NCBI RefSeq assembly: GCF_009760915.1
Contig: NZ_VIDQ01000014.1
Span: forward strand, 1-64,000
Direction of reading: 5' to 3'
DNA length: 64,000 bases
Source of the DNA: Azohydromonas aeria
GTDB lineage: Bacteria > Pseudomonadota > Gammaproteobacteria > Burkholderiales > Burkholderiaceae_C
In this document: in pieces, positions 56,397 through 63,964 of the stretch
Numbering within the stretch: the first letter of the stretch is position 1
Layout: every line of letters begins with the position of its first letter
Notes under the pieces: generated by a model
Seen by the model: the letters and a program-made list of their open reading frames with translations, nothing else
The model's database searches: none
Told to the model about the DNA's origin: nothing
Made by a program: the position numbers and the translations under genes

Positions 56397-56632
56397 CCAC
56401 CATTAGCGAGTTGCTGCGCCTGGACTTCAAGGGCAGCCCCAACCGCGCCACGCTGGCCGTCCTGCGCGGCACCTACCACCTCCCCAAGCGCACGGCGGCC
56501 TACGTCTCGGTCGGTCACATGCGCAACGACGGCGCGCCGGCGCTGGCGGTGAGTTCCGGCGCCGCGGGCAGCGCGCCCGAGCCCGGCGGCAACCAGAACA
56601 GCGTGATCGTCGGTCTGCGCCATGCGTTCTGA
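56397..56632 (+). pseudogene. Gram-negative porin, C-terminal remnant
   Basis: About 78 codons in frame encode the last beta-strands of an Omp32-type porin: ATLAVLRGTYHLPKRTAAYV, SVGHMRNDGAPALAVSSG and the terminal GGNQNSVIVGLRHAF, ending in Phe as porins do. No start codon or signal sequence precedes it, and the segment begins directly behind the flhD stop. The missing first ~270 residues indicate a deletion joining flhD to the porin tail. Confidence 0.82.
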
Positions 56633-56693
56633 CGCCCAACGCGCCGCCCCGGCTGCCGAGCCCGGAGACACCTTTCAATGAAGGACGCCCCGC

Positions 56694-57011
56694 ATGGACA
56701 GGCTGATGCCTCTGCAGCCCGTACCGCCCCAGGCCGTACCCACGGTGGGCGGCCGCAACCGGAGCCTGCAGCAGGCCGACATCCCGATGCTGCAGCTGAT
56801 CGTCTTCTACCGTGGCTCGCACTGCCCCGTCTGCCAGCGTCGAGGAGCCACCCATCTTGAGCGAACCGGGCGTGTCCCTCGTCAAGCCGGACTGCACGCT
56901 GTACGCGGCCTTCGTCAACACCAGGCCCTTCGCACGACCGCAACTCCGGGAAATCCTGCTTCGCTGCAGAAGATCCTGGAAGTGGACTATCCGGCGCGCG
57001 GCGAAGCGTGA
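56694..57011 (+). pseudogene. Peroxiredoxin-like (AhpC/TSA) gene with internal deletion and frameshifts
   Basis: The first frame gives PQAVPTVGGRNRSLQQADIP and LQLIVFYRGSHCPVCQ, containing the peroxidatic CPVC motif. In another frame follow EEPPILSEPGVSLVKPDCTL and YAAFVNTRPFARPQLREILL, which is the C-terminal part of the same family, and the first frame then resumes with LQKILEVDYPARGEA and a stop. About 80 residues between CPVCQ and the later part are missing, and two frame changes are needed. The gene cannot make an active enzyme. Confidence 0.75.
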
Positions 57012-57042
57012 GCAGATGTGCTGCGGGCCGTGGCCCGGCCCC

Positions 57043-57636
57043 TTACCGGGGCGCGAACGCTGCGTTCACGTGCATGTTCTGGGCCTTGGGCTCGCCGTCA
57101 AGCAACTGGTGTCCGAGCATCAGCTGCTTGGTCCGCAGGTAGGCGCGGTTGGCCTCGTGCACCGGTGTCAACAGCGGCACGCGCTCGTTCACCGGCAGGC
57201 CGGAGCGAAGCACTTGCTCGACCTTGCGCGGGTTGTTCGTCATCAGGCGCACGCTGCAAACGCCCAGGTCGCGCAGCATGGCAACGCCGACGCCGTAATC
57301 GCGCCCGTCCACGGGCAATCCCAGACGCAGGTTCGCTTCCACGGTATCGGCGCCCTCGTCCTGCAGCGCATAAGCGCGCAGTTTTTCCAGCAGGCCGATG
57401 CCGCGGCCCTCGTGCCCGCGCAGGTACACGATGACGCCGCGCCCTTCGCGGGCAACGCGCGCCATCGCCGTCTCCAGCTGCGGCTGGCAGTCGCAGCGCA
57501 TGGAGCCGAAGCTCTCACCCGTGAGGCACTCTGAGTGCAGGCGGGCGAGGACAGCATCCCCAGCTGGGTCACCCAGGCACAGGGCAACATGCTCTCGGTC
57601 GGAAGACGCTTCCCTGTAGCCGTGCAACGTGAACAA
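57043..57636 (-). pseudogene. ribA: GTP cyclohydrolase II, 5'-truncated
   Basis: The frame encodes nearly all of RibA: LARLHSECLTGESFGSMRCD (zinc Cys), EGRGVIVYLRGHEGRGIGLL, KLRAYALQDEGADTVEANLR, LTNNP-type segment LMTNNPRKVEQVL and VPLLTPVHEANRAYLRTKQL. It lacks roughly the first 15 residues: similarity starts at LFTLHGYREASSDREHVAL and, further upstream, the sequence becomes antisense to a SnoaL-like gene fragment. The open frame extends to 57867 but without a family start. Catalytic motifs are intact, so a fused protein could in principle be active, but loss of the native start argues for a remnant. Confidence 0.72.
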
Positions 57637-57639
57637 CCC

Positions 57640-57837
57640 CCCAACGTCGTCATTGCCGAGTTCGACGGCGACATCCGCGTCGCCGGCACGGGCCGCAAGT
57701 ACGACAACCACTACATCAACGTCTTCACCTTCCGTGCCGACGGCAAGCTCGTGCACGTCAAGGAGTTCTTCAACCCGTTGGTGCTGATCGATGGCGGTGC
57801 CTTCGACAACGGGGCCCCTCGCACCGGGCGTCCCTGA
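57640..57837 (+). pseudogene. SnoaL-like (NTF2-fold) protein, C-terminal half
   Basis: About 65 codons encode VVIAEFDGDIRVAGTGRKYD, NHYINVFTFRADGKLVHVKE and FFNPLVLIDGGAFD, the second half of a SnoaL-like polyketide-cyclase/isomerase-fold protein. Upstream the frame crosses the ribA remnant in antisense and has no family similarity, so the first half is gone. The junction between the two genes lies within a few bases of 57,636-57,643. The following alpha/beta hydrolase gene is of a type often found next to SnoaL-like genes, so the two were probably one operon. Confidence 0.7.
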
Positions 57838-57890
57838 GCACGCCCCCCACACGTTGCCTCCCCGCACTCCCTGCCTGTTGAAGGAACGCC

Positions 57891-58898
57891 ATGAAACGCC
57901 GTGCCGCCGCCCAACTGCTTGCCACCTCGCTCCTGTCCATCGCCTCCTACGGAGTCCTGTCCATGAACACGCCTGTCCACGCCGCGCCCTCTTCCGAGCT
58001 TCGTCCCGGTCCCAACCGGGTGCACTTCACCAGCGAGGGCGTGCCCATGGTGGGAGACCTGTACCTGCCCGCGGGCTACCGCGCTGGCGACAAGCTGCCG
58101 GCCGTGGTCGTCACAGGCTCCTGGACCACCGTCAAGGAACAGATGGCCGGTGCCTACGCACGCCGGCTTGCCGAGCAGGGCTACGCTGCGCTGGCTTTCG
58201 ACTTCCGCTTCTTTGGCGAGAGTGGCGGCGAGCCGCGGCAGCTCGAGTCGCCGGCGGCCAAGACGCGCGACATCCTCAGCGCCGTGACCTTCCTGGAATC
58301 GGTGCCGGCCGTGCACCGGGGCCGCATCGGCGCGCTGGCCGTGTGCGCCAGCGCCGGCTACATGGCCGATGCCGTGGCGCAGGACCGGCGACTGCGCGCC
58401 TACGTGGCGGTCGCGCCCTGGCTGCATGACGCCGAGTTGGTCGAGGCCATCTACGGTGGCGAGGCCGGCGTTCAGCGGCGCCTGCAGGCCACCGACGAGG
58501 CCGAGGCACAGGCGCGCCGGGGCGAAGGGGTGCGCTACGTGCCGGCCGTCAGCACCACCGACGCCAGTGCCGCCATGTTTGGCCAGCTGGACTACTACCT
58601 GAACCCGCGCCGCGGTGCGATCCCGGCCTGGGACAACCGCTTTGCCGTGCAGTCGTGGCGCGAGTGGCTGATCTACTCGCCCATGCCGTCGGCCGCGCGC
58701 ATCCGCGTGCCGGTGCTGCTGGTGCACAGCGAGCAAGCGGCGGTGCCCGCGGGGGCCAGGAAATGGTTCGGCCAGGTGTCAGCGCCCAAGAAGATGCTCT
58801 GGCTCGACGGCGCGACGCAGTTCGATTTCTACGACCAGCCCGCACAGATGGAAGCGGCCATCCGTGCCGCCGTGGCCCACTTCGCGGCCAGCCTCTGA
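57891..58898 (+). CDS. Exported alpha/beta hydrolase (dienelactone-hydrolase-like)
   Basis: A 335-residue hydrolase with a signal peptide (about 1-31, ending PVHAAP). The fold is indicated by MVGDLYLPAGYRAGDKLPAV, VVTGSWTTVKEQMAGAYARR, AALAFDFRFFGESGGEP and LAVCASAGYMADAVAQ, with Ser as likely nucleophile; late in the chain VPVLLVHSEQAAVPAGARK and LDGATQFDFYDQP hold the acid and a position where His is normally seen but Gln/Phe occur. A clear His candidate at the third position is not obvious by eye. AAGGAACGCC precedes the ATG. The substrate is unknown. Confidence 0.88.
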   Translation: MKRRAAAQLLATSLLSIASYGVLSMNTPVHAAPSSELRPGPNRVHFTSEGVPMVGDLYLPAGYRAGDKLPAVVVTGSWTTVKEQMAGAYARRLAEQGYAALAFDFRFFGESGGEPRQLESPAAKTRDILSAVTFLESVPAVHRGRIGALAVCASAGYMADAVAQDRRLRAYVAVAPWLHDAELVEAIYGGEAGVQRRLQATDEAEAQARRGEGVRYVPAVSTTDASAAMFGQLDYYLNPRRGAIPAWDNRFAVQSWREWLIYSPMPSAARIRVPVLLVHSEQAAVPAGARKWFGQVSAPKKMLWLDGATQFDFYDQPAQMEAAIRAAVAHFAASL

Positions 58899-58937
58899 CC
58901 GCGCTGCCAAGCCGCGCCCTCTGTTCCGTGGCACGGT

Positions 58938-61340
58938 CTAGTTACGGGCCTCGCACCAACTGTGGAACTGCTCAGCCGGCATAGGCCGGCTGATGCAGTA
59001 GCCCTGGGCCTGATCACATTGCAGCGCTGCGAGGTCGTCCAAAGTCTCCTTGTCTTCCACGCCCTCGCCGATCACGAGCAGCCGCAGGTCATGGGCCAGC
59101 TCGATGGTCGAGCGCACGATGGCGGCCGAGCCGCTTTCGCGACGCATGCGGCTGACGAAGGACTGGTCGATCTTGATGGCGTCCACCGGCAGGCGCTGCA
59201 GGTAGGACAGCGAGGAATAGCCCGTGCCGTAGTCGTCTATGGCCAGGCGCAGCTCCAGCCGCTTGAGCCGCCCAAGCGTTTCCAGCGCCGCGTTGGGATC
59301 GAGCATCAATGCACTTTCAGTGAGCTCAAACTCGATCCAGTCGGGCTCCGCGCCCCAGGTCATCAGCGCTCCCTCGATGCGGTCAAGCAGCTTGGGGTCC
59401 TGCAGGTCGCGCGCCGAAAGGTTCACGGACAAGGGACACTCCTGCCCCTGTTCGCGCCAGGCATGGCTGTAGCGCAACGATGTGTTGAGCATCCAGTAGG
59501 TCAGCGGCGTGATGAGGCCGGTCTGCTCCGCGAGCTTGATGAAGTCGCCGGGATGGACCTGGCCCAACCGCGGATGCTGCCAGCGCACCAGGGCCTCCGC
59601 GCCGCACACCTTGCCCGTGTCCAGCTTCACCTTGGGCTGGCAGTACAGCAGCAACTCGTCCCGTGCCAGGGCCTCGCGCAGTTCGGCCAGAAGCTCCAGG
59701 CGCTGGGCATATTGCTGGTCCAGACCATTGCGGTAGAACGAGACTGAAGTGCCGCAGACGCGGCCCTGGGTCAGCGCCACGCCGGCTCGGCGCAGCAGGG
59801 CTTCGCCGTCATTGCCGTGCCCGGGATACAGACTGATGCCCACGTTGGCCCGCGCATCGAGCCGCAGCCCGGAAACGTCGATGGCGCCGCCCAGCGCCAT
59901 CAGCAGCCGCTGGGCCAGCCCACCGGCCTCTTCAGCGCCGGCGCGTGGCAACACCACCGCGAACTCGGCCTCCGCAAGGCGGCCCAGCGTTGCCGGGCTG
60001 TCGCATAGCGCCTGCTGCAGCCGCTCACCGACGGCCTGTACCAGCTTGTCCACCTCGGTGCTGCCCAGCGTCTCGTTGAGCTCGGCCAGGTGCGTCAGGC
60101 CGATGCGCAGCAGCGCCAGCGAACGGCGCTGGTCGCGCGCGGCGGCAATGGCCTCGCTGAGCACCTCGCACAACTGCGCGCGGTTGGGCAGTCCCGTCAC
60201 CGTGTCGAAGTACGCCATGCGGCGTATGGTCTGCTCGGCCGCCAGGGCCTTGGCACGGTGGTGCAGCGCATCCAGCCCATAGCCCAGATCGGCAACCGTG
60301 GCCGCAAGCAGTTCGACCTCCTGGGCATCGAATCCGTCGCATTCCTTGGCCAGGATGTAGAGCGCGCCCAGGACCTGCTCGCCGACACGCAGTGGCAGCA
60401 AGACCACCGAGCCGTAACTGCGGGAGGCGTACTCCTGCCGCAACGGAAAGCTCGGGTCGTTGGCCAGGTCATGAAACACCATGGGCTGACCCGCATCCAG
60501 CCGCGCAGCCCGTTCGGGGTCGCTGCGCAACCAGCTCAGGTTGCGCCGCCCATCCAGAAAGCCTTCCTCGAAGCCGGCATGGGCCATTGGGCGCACGCTC
60601 AGCATCTCGTCGTGCTCGAAGTAGCCGACCCAGGCCATGCGGTAGCCGCATTCCTCCACCGCCACGCGGCAGATCTCCTGCAGCAGCGCCGTTTCGTCAC
60701 GGGCCTGGGCGAGCGCGCGGTTGACGGCCGCGCGCGTGCGCACGGCACGGTTGAGGCGCTGCACCTCGGCCTCGGCGCGCTCGCGGCGCCGGCGCAGCCG
60801 CAGGATTTCCAGGCCGAAGGCCACGTCGCCGGCGACCTCGTCCAGCACCTGCCGCTCCTGGCCGCTGAAGGCGTCCGTCTCCGGCGCCCCAATGGTCAGG
60901 GCCCCGAACAGCTCGCCCTCGATGCGCAAGGGCAGCGCCAGCACCGAGCCCAGGCCGTGACGGCGCGCCAGGTCGCGCCAGACGGCGGGGAAGAAGTCGC
61001 CCTGCGCGTCGTTGACCAGGCAGGCCGTGCCGGTGCGTATGGCCATGCCCGTGGCGCTGCGGCCGCGCTCGGTGTCGCTCCAGACCAGCGGCTCCACCTC
61101 GGTCTGGTTGGTCCCGCGCCCGGCATGGGCCAGCAGCGTGACGGTCTTGTCCGCGTCGTGCTCGGCCCGGCCTATGCGCGCCAGGTGGTAGCCGCCGTCC
61201 TCGACAACCACGCGGCAGATTTCCTGCATCAACGCGCCCTCTTCCTGGGCGCGCAGCAGGGCCCGATTGCAGCCGCTCAAGGTGCGCAACGCGCGCTCCA
61301 GGCGCTCCATGTCTTCCTGCTTGGACCGGGGCTTGTTCAT
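58938..61340 (-). CDS. GAF-GAF-GGDEF-EAL protein with degenerate GGDEF (probable c-di-GMP phosphodiesterase)
   Basis: An 800-residue cytoplasmic signalling protein. Two GAF domains occupy about 15-185 (LARIGRAEHDADKTVTLLAH) and 200-360 (YRMAWVGYFEHDEMLSVRPM). The GGDEF domain (about 370-525) has AEAEF near residue 456 where the active site GGDEF should be, so it cannot make c-di-GMP. The EAL domain (about 545-795) is complete: GAEALVRWQHP, FELTESALML, IDDYGTGYSSLSYLQRLP, AIKIDQSFV and IGEGVEDKETLDDL. It should therefore hydrolyse c-di-GMP, with GAF ligands and perhaps GTP binding at the dead GGDEF as inputs. Ribosome site weak. It is convergent with the hydrolase gene. Confidence 0.93.
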   Translation of the reverse strand: MNKPRSKQEDMERLERALRTLSGCNRALLRAQEEGALMQEICRVVVEDGGYHLARIGRAEHDADKTVTLLAHAGRGTNQTEVEPLVWSDTERGRSATGMAIRTGTACLVNDAQGDFFPAVWRDLARRHGLGSVLALPLRIEGELFGALTIGAPETDAFSGQERQVLDEVAGDVAFGLEILRLRRRRERAEAEVQRLNRAVRTRAAVNRALAQARDETALLQEICRVAVEECGYRMAWVGYFEHDEMLSVRPMAHAGFEEGFLDGRRNLSWLRSDPERAARLDAGQPMVFHDLANDPSFPLRQEYASRSYGSVVLLPLRVGEQVLGALYILAKECDGFDAQEVELLAATVADLGYGLDALHHRAKALAAEQTIRRMAYFDTVTGLPNRAQLCEVLSEAIAAARDQRRSLALLRIGLTHLAELNETLGSTEVDKLVQAVGERLQQALCDSPATLGRLAEAEFAVVLPRAGAEEAGGLAQRLLMALGGAIDVSGLRLDARANVGISLYPGHGNDGEALLRRAGVALTQGRVCGTSVSFYRNGLDQQYAQRLELLAELREALARDELLLYCQPKVKLDTGKVCGAEALVRWQHPRLGQVHPGDFIKLAEQTGLITPLTYWMLNTSLRYSHAWREQGQECPLSVNLSARDLQDPKLLDRIEGALMTWGAEPDWIEFELTESALMLDPNAALETLGRLKRLELRLAIDDYGTGYSSLSYLQRLPVDAIKIDQSFVSRMRRESGSAAIVRSTIELAHDLRLLVIGEGVEDKETLDDLAALQCDQAQGYCISRPMPAEQFHSWCEARN

Positions 61341-61359
61341 GGCGTGACGCCGCGGACGC

Positions 61360-61382
61360 GGCGGGCAGAGGACCTGCCCGCC
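61360..61382 (-). terminator. Hairpin between the catabolic operon and the EAL gene
   Basis: A perfect 9-bp stem (GGCGGGCAG / CTGCCCGCC) with loop AGGAC lies in the 102-base gap after the GlcG-like gene. On the minus strand no T-run follows, though on the plus strand CTTTACT does. It may end the operon coming from the right. Confidence 0.45.
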
Positions 61383-61442
61383 CTTTACTCCTTCCCTCGC
61401 CGGTCGTCACTCCCCGTGCAAACCCCAGGTGCTGCGAACGCG

Positions 61443-61850
61443 TCAAGCGGAGAGCACCGCGCAGCCCGCACGCGCGACTTGCGCGTCCTCGTGGGACTTC
61501 ACGCCGCTAACGCCCAGGGCCCCAACCACGTGGCCGTCCACCACCACGGGCACGCCGCCTTCGAGCAGGCAGCCCAGCCCCGGCGCGCTGAGGAATCCCG
61601 TGCGCCCGGCGTTGAGCATCTCCTCGTAGAAGCGGCTCTCGCGCCGGCCCTGGGCGGCGGTCTGCGCCTTGGCGATGGCGATGGCCGCCGTTGCCGGCGC
61701 GGCGCCGTCCTCGCGCTCCAGCCACAGCAGGTGGCCGCCGTCGTCCACCACGGCGATGCACACCGGCCAGGCATTGCGGCGGGCCTCGGCTTGCGCCGCG
61801 GCCGCCATGCCGCGCACCACGTCCAGCGTCAGGTAGGGTTTTGCATTCAT
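61443..61850 (-). CDS. GlcG/HbpS-family protein
   Basis: A 135-residue protein of the GlcG/HbpS (Cob(I)alamin-adenosyltransferase-PduO C-terminal-like) family. Typical: YLTLDVVRGMAAAAQAEARR, VCIAVVDDGGHLLWLERED, IAIAKAQTAA and GGVPVVVDGHVVGALGVSG. Family roles include heme binding and accessory functions in glycolate or aromatic catabolism; none can be assigned. Its start overlaps the stop of the aldolase-like gene (ATGA), and TGGAGC lies upstream. It is the last gene of a four-gene operon. Confidence 0.9.
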   Translation of the reverse strand: MNAKPYLTLDVVRGMAAAAQAEARRNAWPVCIAVVDDGGHLLWLEREDGAAPATAAIAIAKAQTAAQGRRESRFYEEMLNAGRTGFLSAPGLGCLLEGGVPVVVDGHVVGALGVSGVKSHEDAQVARAGCAVLSA

Positions 61851-62533
61851 CGTTGTGCTCCAGTGGATTCCAGGGTCAGGTAGTCCCACAGGCGCTCGGC
61901 GATGCGCCCTTCCCAGGTGGCGCGTTCGCGGGCCTGTGCCTCGTCGGCAAAGCTCTGGTGGTTGGTGCCCGCGGCCGCGCGCACGGCCAGTTCCACGCGC
62001 GCGGCGTCTTCCAGGAACCAGGCCAGGGCCACGGCCTGCGGCAGCGAGGCCCCCACCGTGACGGCGCCGTTGCCCGCCAGCACGATGGCCGGCGCCTCGC
62101 CCAACGCGTGGGCCACGCGTGCCGCGCGGCTGTCGTCGCGCACCAGCGTCGGGTCGCCCCACAGCGGCACGCCGCCATGGAAGTAGCTGCCGAAGCCGTG
62201 CCGCGCGCGCGGCGTCAGCCCCATGGCGCCCAACGCCATCACCTGCGGCGACATGAAACGGCAGAGGGCCTGCACGTCGCCGCGGCGGCGGTAGATCTGC
62301 TGGTGCACCCGCACCTCGCCCAACACGCCGGGCGGCAGCGGGCCTTCCACCGGGACCACGGTGCCCTCATCGCCGGGGCCTATGAGCCCAAGCGGCTTGG
62401 CCGCGCACACCAGGAAGCTCGTGGGCGACAGCCGCAGGCTGACATGGCCGAAGGCCGTCACCAGGGCACCGCGCGCCAGCGCGCGGGCCGCGTCGCGCAG
62501 CAGTTGCTGCTGCTCGGGGGTCGCTTGGGACAT
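61847..62533 (-). CDS. Class II aldolase-fold protein lacking metal-binding histidines
   Basis: A 228-residue protein of class II aldolase/adducin fold: ARALARGALVTAFGHVSLRL at the start and AIVLAGNGAVTVGASLPQAV later. In ordinary members two His come from a HTHS motif and one from NHG. Here these are ALCRFMSPQVMA and AGNGAV, so all three ligands appear lost; RHGFGSYFHGG keeps two other His. The enzyme at 26.7-27.5 kb in this window keeps the standard set, which makes the contrast clear. The ATG at 62533 is chosen for GAGG upstream. It overlaps the GlcG-like gene by four bases and lies seven bases after the FAH-family gene. Confidence 0.85.
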   Translation of the reverse strand: MSQATPEQQQLLRDAARALARGALVTAFGHVSLRLSPTSFLVCAAKPLGLIGPGDEGTVVPVEGPLPPGVLGEVRVHQQIYRRRGDVQALCRFMSPQVMALGAMGLTPRARHGFGSYFHGGVPLWGDPTLVRDDSRAARVAHALGEAPAIVLAGNGAVTVGASLPQAVALAWFLEDAARVELAVRAAAGTNHQSFADEAQARERATWEGRIAERLWDYLTLESTGAQR

Positions 62534-62540
62534 GGCGGCC

Positions 62541-63434
62541 TCAACCAATGGTGATCTCGAACACGCCGATGTTCTCTATCCACTGCCGCACCACGTCGCC
62601 CGGCTGCAGGAAGCGGTTGCGCGCCATGCCCACGCCGGCCGGCGTGCCGGTGAGGATCACGTCGCCCGGCAGCAGCGTGACACAGGAGGAGAGGTGCGCG
62701 ATCTGCTCACGCACGTCGTAGATCATCTGGCCGGTGTTGGAGTCCTGCATGAGCTCGCCGTTGACCCACAGCCGCATCTGCAGCTTGTGCGGGTCCGGAA
62801 TGAACGCGGCGGGCGTGATGGCCGGGCCCAGCGGGCAGGAGCCGTCAAAAGTCTTCTGGCCTATCCAGTCCCAGCGGAAGGGCGAGTCGTCCGGCACGCC
62901 CTCGCGCGCGATGTGGTCGCGTGCCGAGAGGTCGTTGGCCACGGTGTAGCCGGCCACCACGTCCAGCGCGCGCTCCACGGGCACATCCTTGCAGCGCTGG
63001 CCTATGACCACGGCCAGTTCCAACTCCCAGTCCAGCATGCGCGTGCCGCGCGGGCGCTCCACGCGCGCGCCGGGGCCCACCACGGTGCTGCCGGTGGCCT
63101 TGGTGGAAAACCACGGCGACTGGCCGCCGGCCTTGGGGTCCTCGTCCAGCGGCAGGCCCAGGCGGCGCTTCATCTCCGCCACGTGGTCCTTGTAGTTGGC
63201 GCCGGCGAAGTAAATGTTGCGCGGTGCGGGCAACGGCGCCAACAGCTCCGCATCCATCTCCGGGCTGCGGTCGGCCAACCGTTGCGCGACGTCGGGCAGC
63301 CGCTCGGAGGCCTGCGCCCAGTCGTCGAGCACGTCCTGCATGCTCGCGTAGCGGCCGGAGGCATAGATCTTGTCGTTCTGCATCAGCCCGGTGCGGATGC
63401 CCTGGGCATTGCGGTAAGTCACGAGTTGCAGCAT
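62541..63434 (-). CDS. Fumarylacetoacetate hydrolase (FAH) family protein
   Basis: A 297-residue FAH-fold enzyme. Seen: NIYFAGANYKDHVAEM, metal-site DWELELAVVIGQRC, GYTVANDLSARD, WIGQKTFDGSCPLGP and the C-terminal LLPGDVILTGTPAGVG. The family hydrolyses, decarboxylates or isomerises acyl-pyruvates and 2-hydroxymuconate-type acids in aromatic catabolism. The start is ATG 63434 with GGAGGTGCTGTG upstream; a GTG one codon earlier is possible. It overlaps the stop of the VOC gene (TGATG). Confidence 0.94.
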   Translation of the reverse strand: MLQLVTYRNAQGIRTGLMQNDKIYASGRYASMQDVLDDWAQASERLPDVAQRLADRSPEMDAELLAPLPAPRNIYFAGANYKDHVAEMKRRLGLPLDEDPKAGGQSPWFSTKATGSTVVGPGARVERPRGTRMLDWELELAVVIGQRCKDVPVERALDVVAGYTVANDLSARDHIAREGVPDDSPFRWDWIGQKTFDGSCPLGPAITPAAFIPDPHKLQMRLWVNGELMQDSNTGQMIYDVREQIAHLSSCVTLLPGDVILTGTPAGVGMARNRFLQPGDVVRQWIENIGVFEITIG

Positions 63435-63964
63435 CACAGCACCTCCACGCGGGGCAGCACTTCATCCTCACGGCCGTGGCAGTGGCCGTCCTGCATCGAG
63501 AAGCGGTCGCCGAAGTCGAAGTAGTCGTCGTGCAGGAAGCCGTTCTCGTAGTGCTGGATCTCCCACCAGTTGTGGTCCAGGTCCACGAGGTAGAACGAGT
63601 AGACGCCGTGCTGGTCCAGCGGCTTGGTGACCTGGCGAATGCCGTACTCCTCCTTGTGTTGCAGCGCGTTGGCGTAGGCCTCGTCGACCTCGGCACGCGT
63701 GGCCACGTCCACGCCCCAGTGGTTGAGCAGGTGCACGGGCTTGAGCTGGTCGCCGACCTCGACGCAGATGATGTGGAAGCGCATGCCCAGCCGCACGGCC
63801 ATCGAGGGGCTGGCATGGCGCACTACCTCCAGGCCGAGGAACTCCTCGTAGAAGCGGCGCGACGCCGCCAGGCTGTAGCACTCCAGCGTGCCGTGGCTGA
63901 GGCAGAAGGGCTTGACGAGCGAGCGCCCCTTGGGCGGTTCGACCCGGCAGTTCTCGGGAAGCAT
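63434..63964 (-). CDS. VOC-family metalloprotein (glyoxalase / extradiol dioxygenase-like)
   Basis: A 176-residue vicinal-oxygen-chelate protein. Probable metal ligands: His in LSHGTLECYSL, His in PVHLLNHWGVDV and Glu in DLDHNWWEIQHY. RRFYEEFLGLEVVRH is the typical helix before the second strand. The C-terminus adds an acidic tail, DDYFDFGDRFSMQDGH. Length fits a single two-module domain. AGGAGATCACCCC precedes the ATG. First gene of an operon with FAH-family, aldolase-like and GlcG-like genes, so a ring-cleavage or related step of aromatic-acid breakdown is plausible. Confidence 0.88.
   Translation of the reverse strand: MLPENCRVEPPKGRSLVKPFCLSHGTLECYSLAASRRFYEEFLGLEVVRHASPSMAVRLGMRFHIICVEVGDQLKPVHLLNHWGVDVATRAEVDEAYANALQHKEEYGIRQVTKPLDQHGVYSFYLVDLDHNWWEIQHYENGFLHDDYFDFGDRFSMQDGHCHGREDEVLPRVEVL

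Noticed and set aside
57535..57837. A 100-codon plus-strand gene starting at 57535.
   Set aside because: Only codons from about 57,640 on show SnoaL-like similarity; the first third is antisense to ribA, so it is annotated as a remnant.
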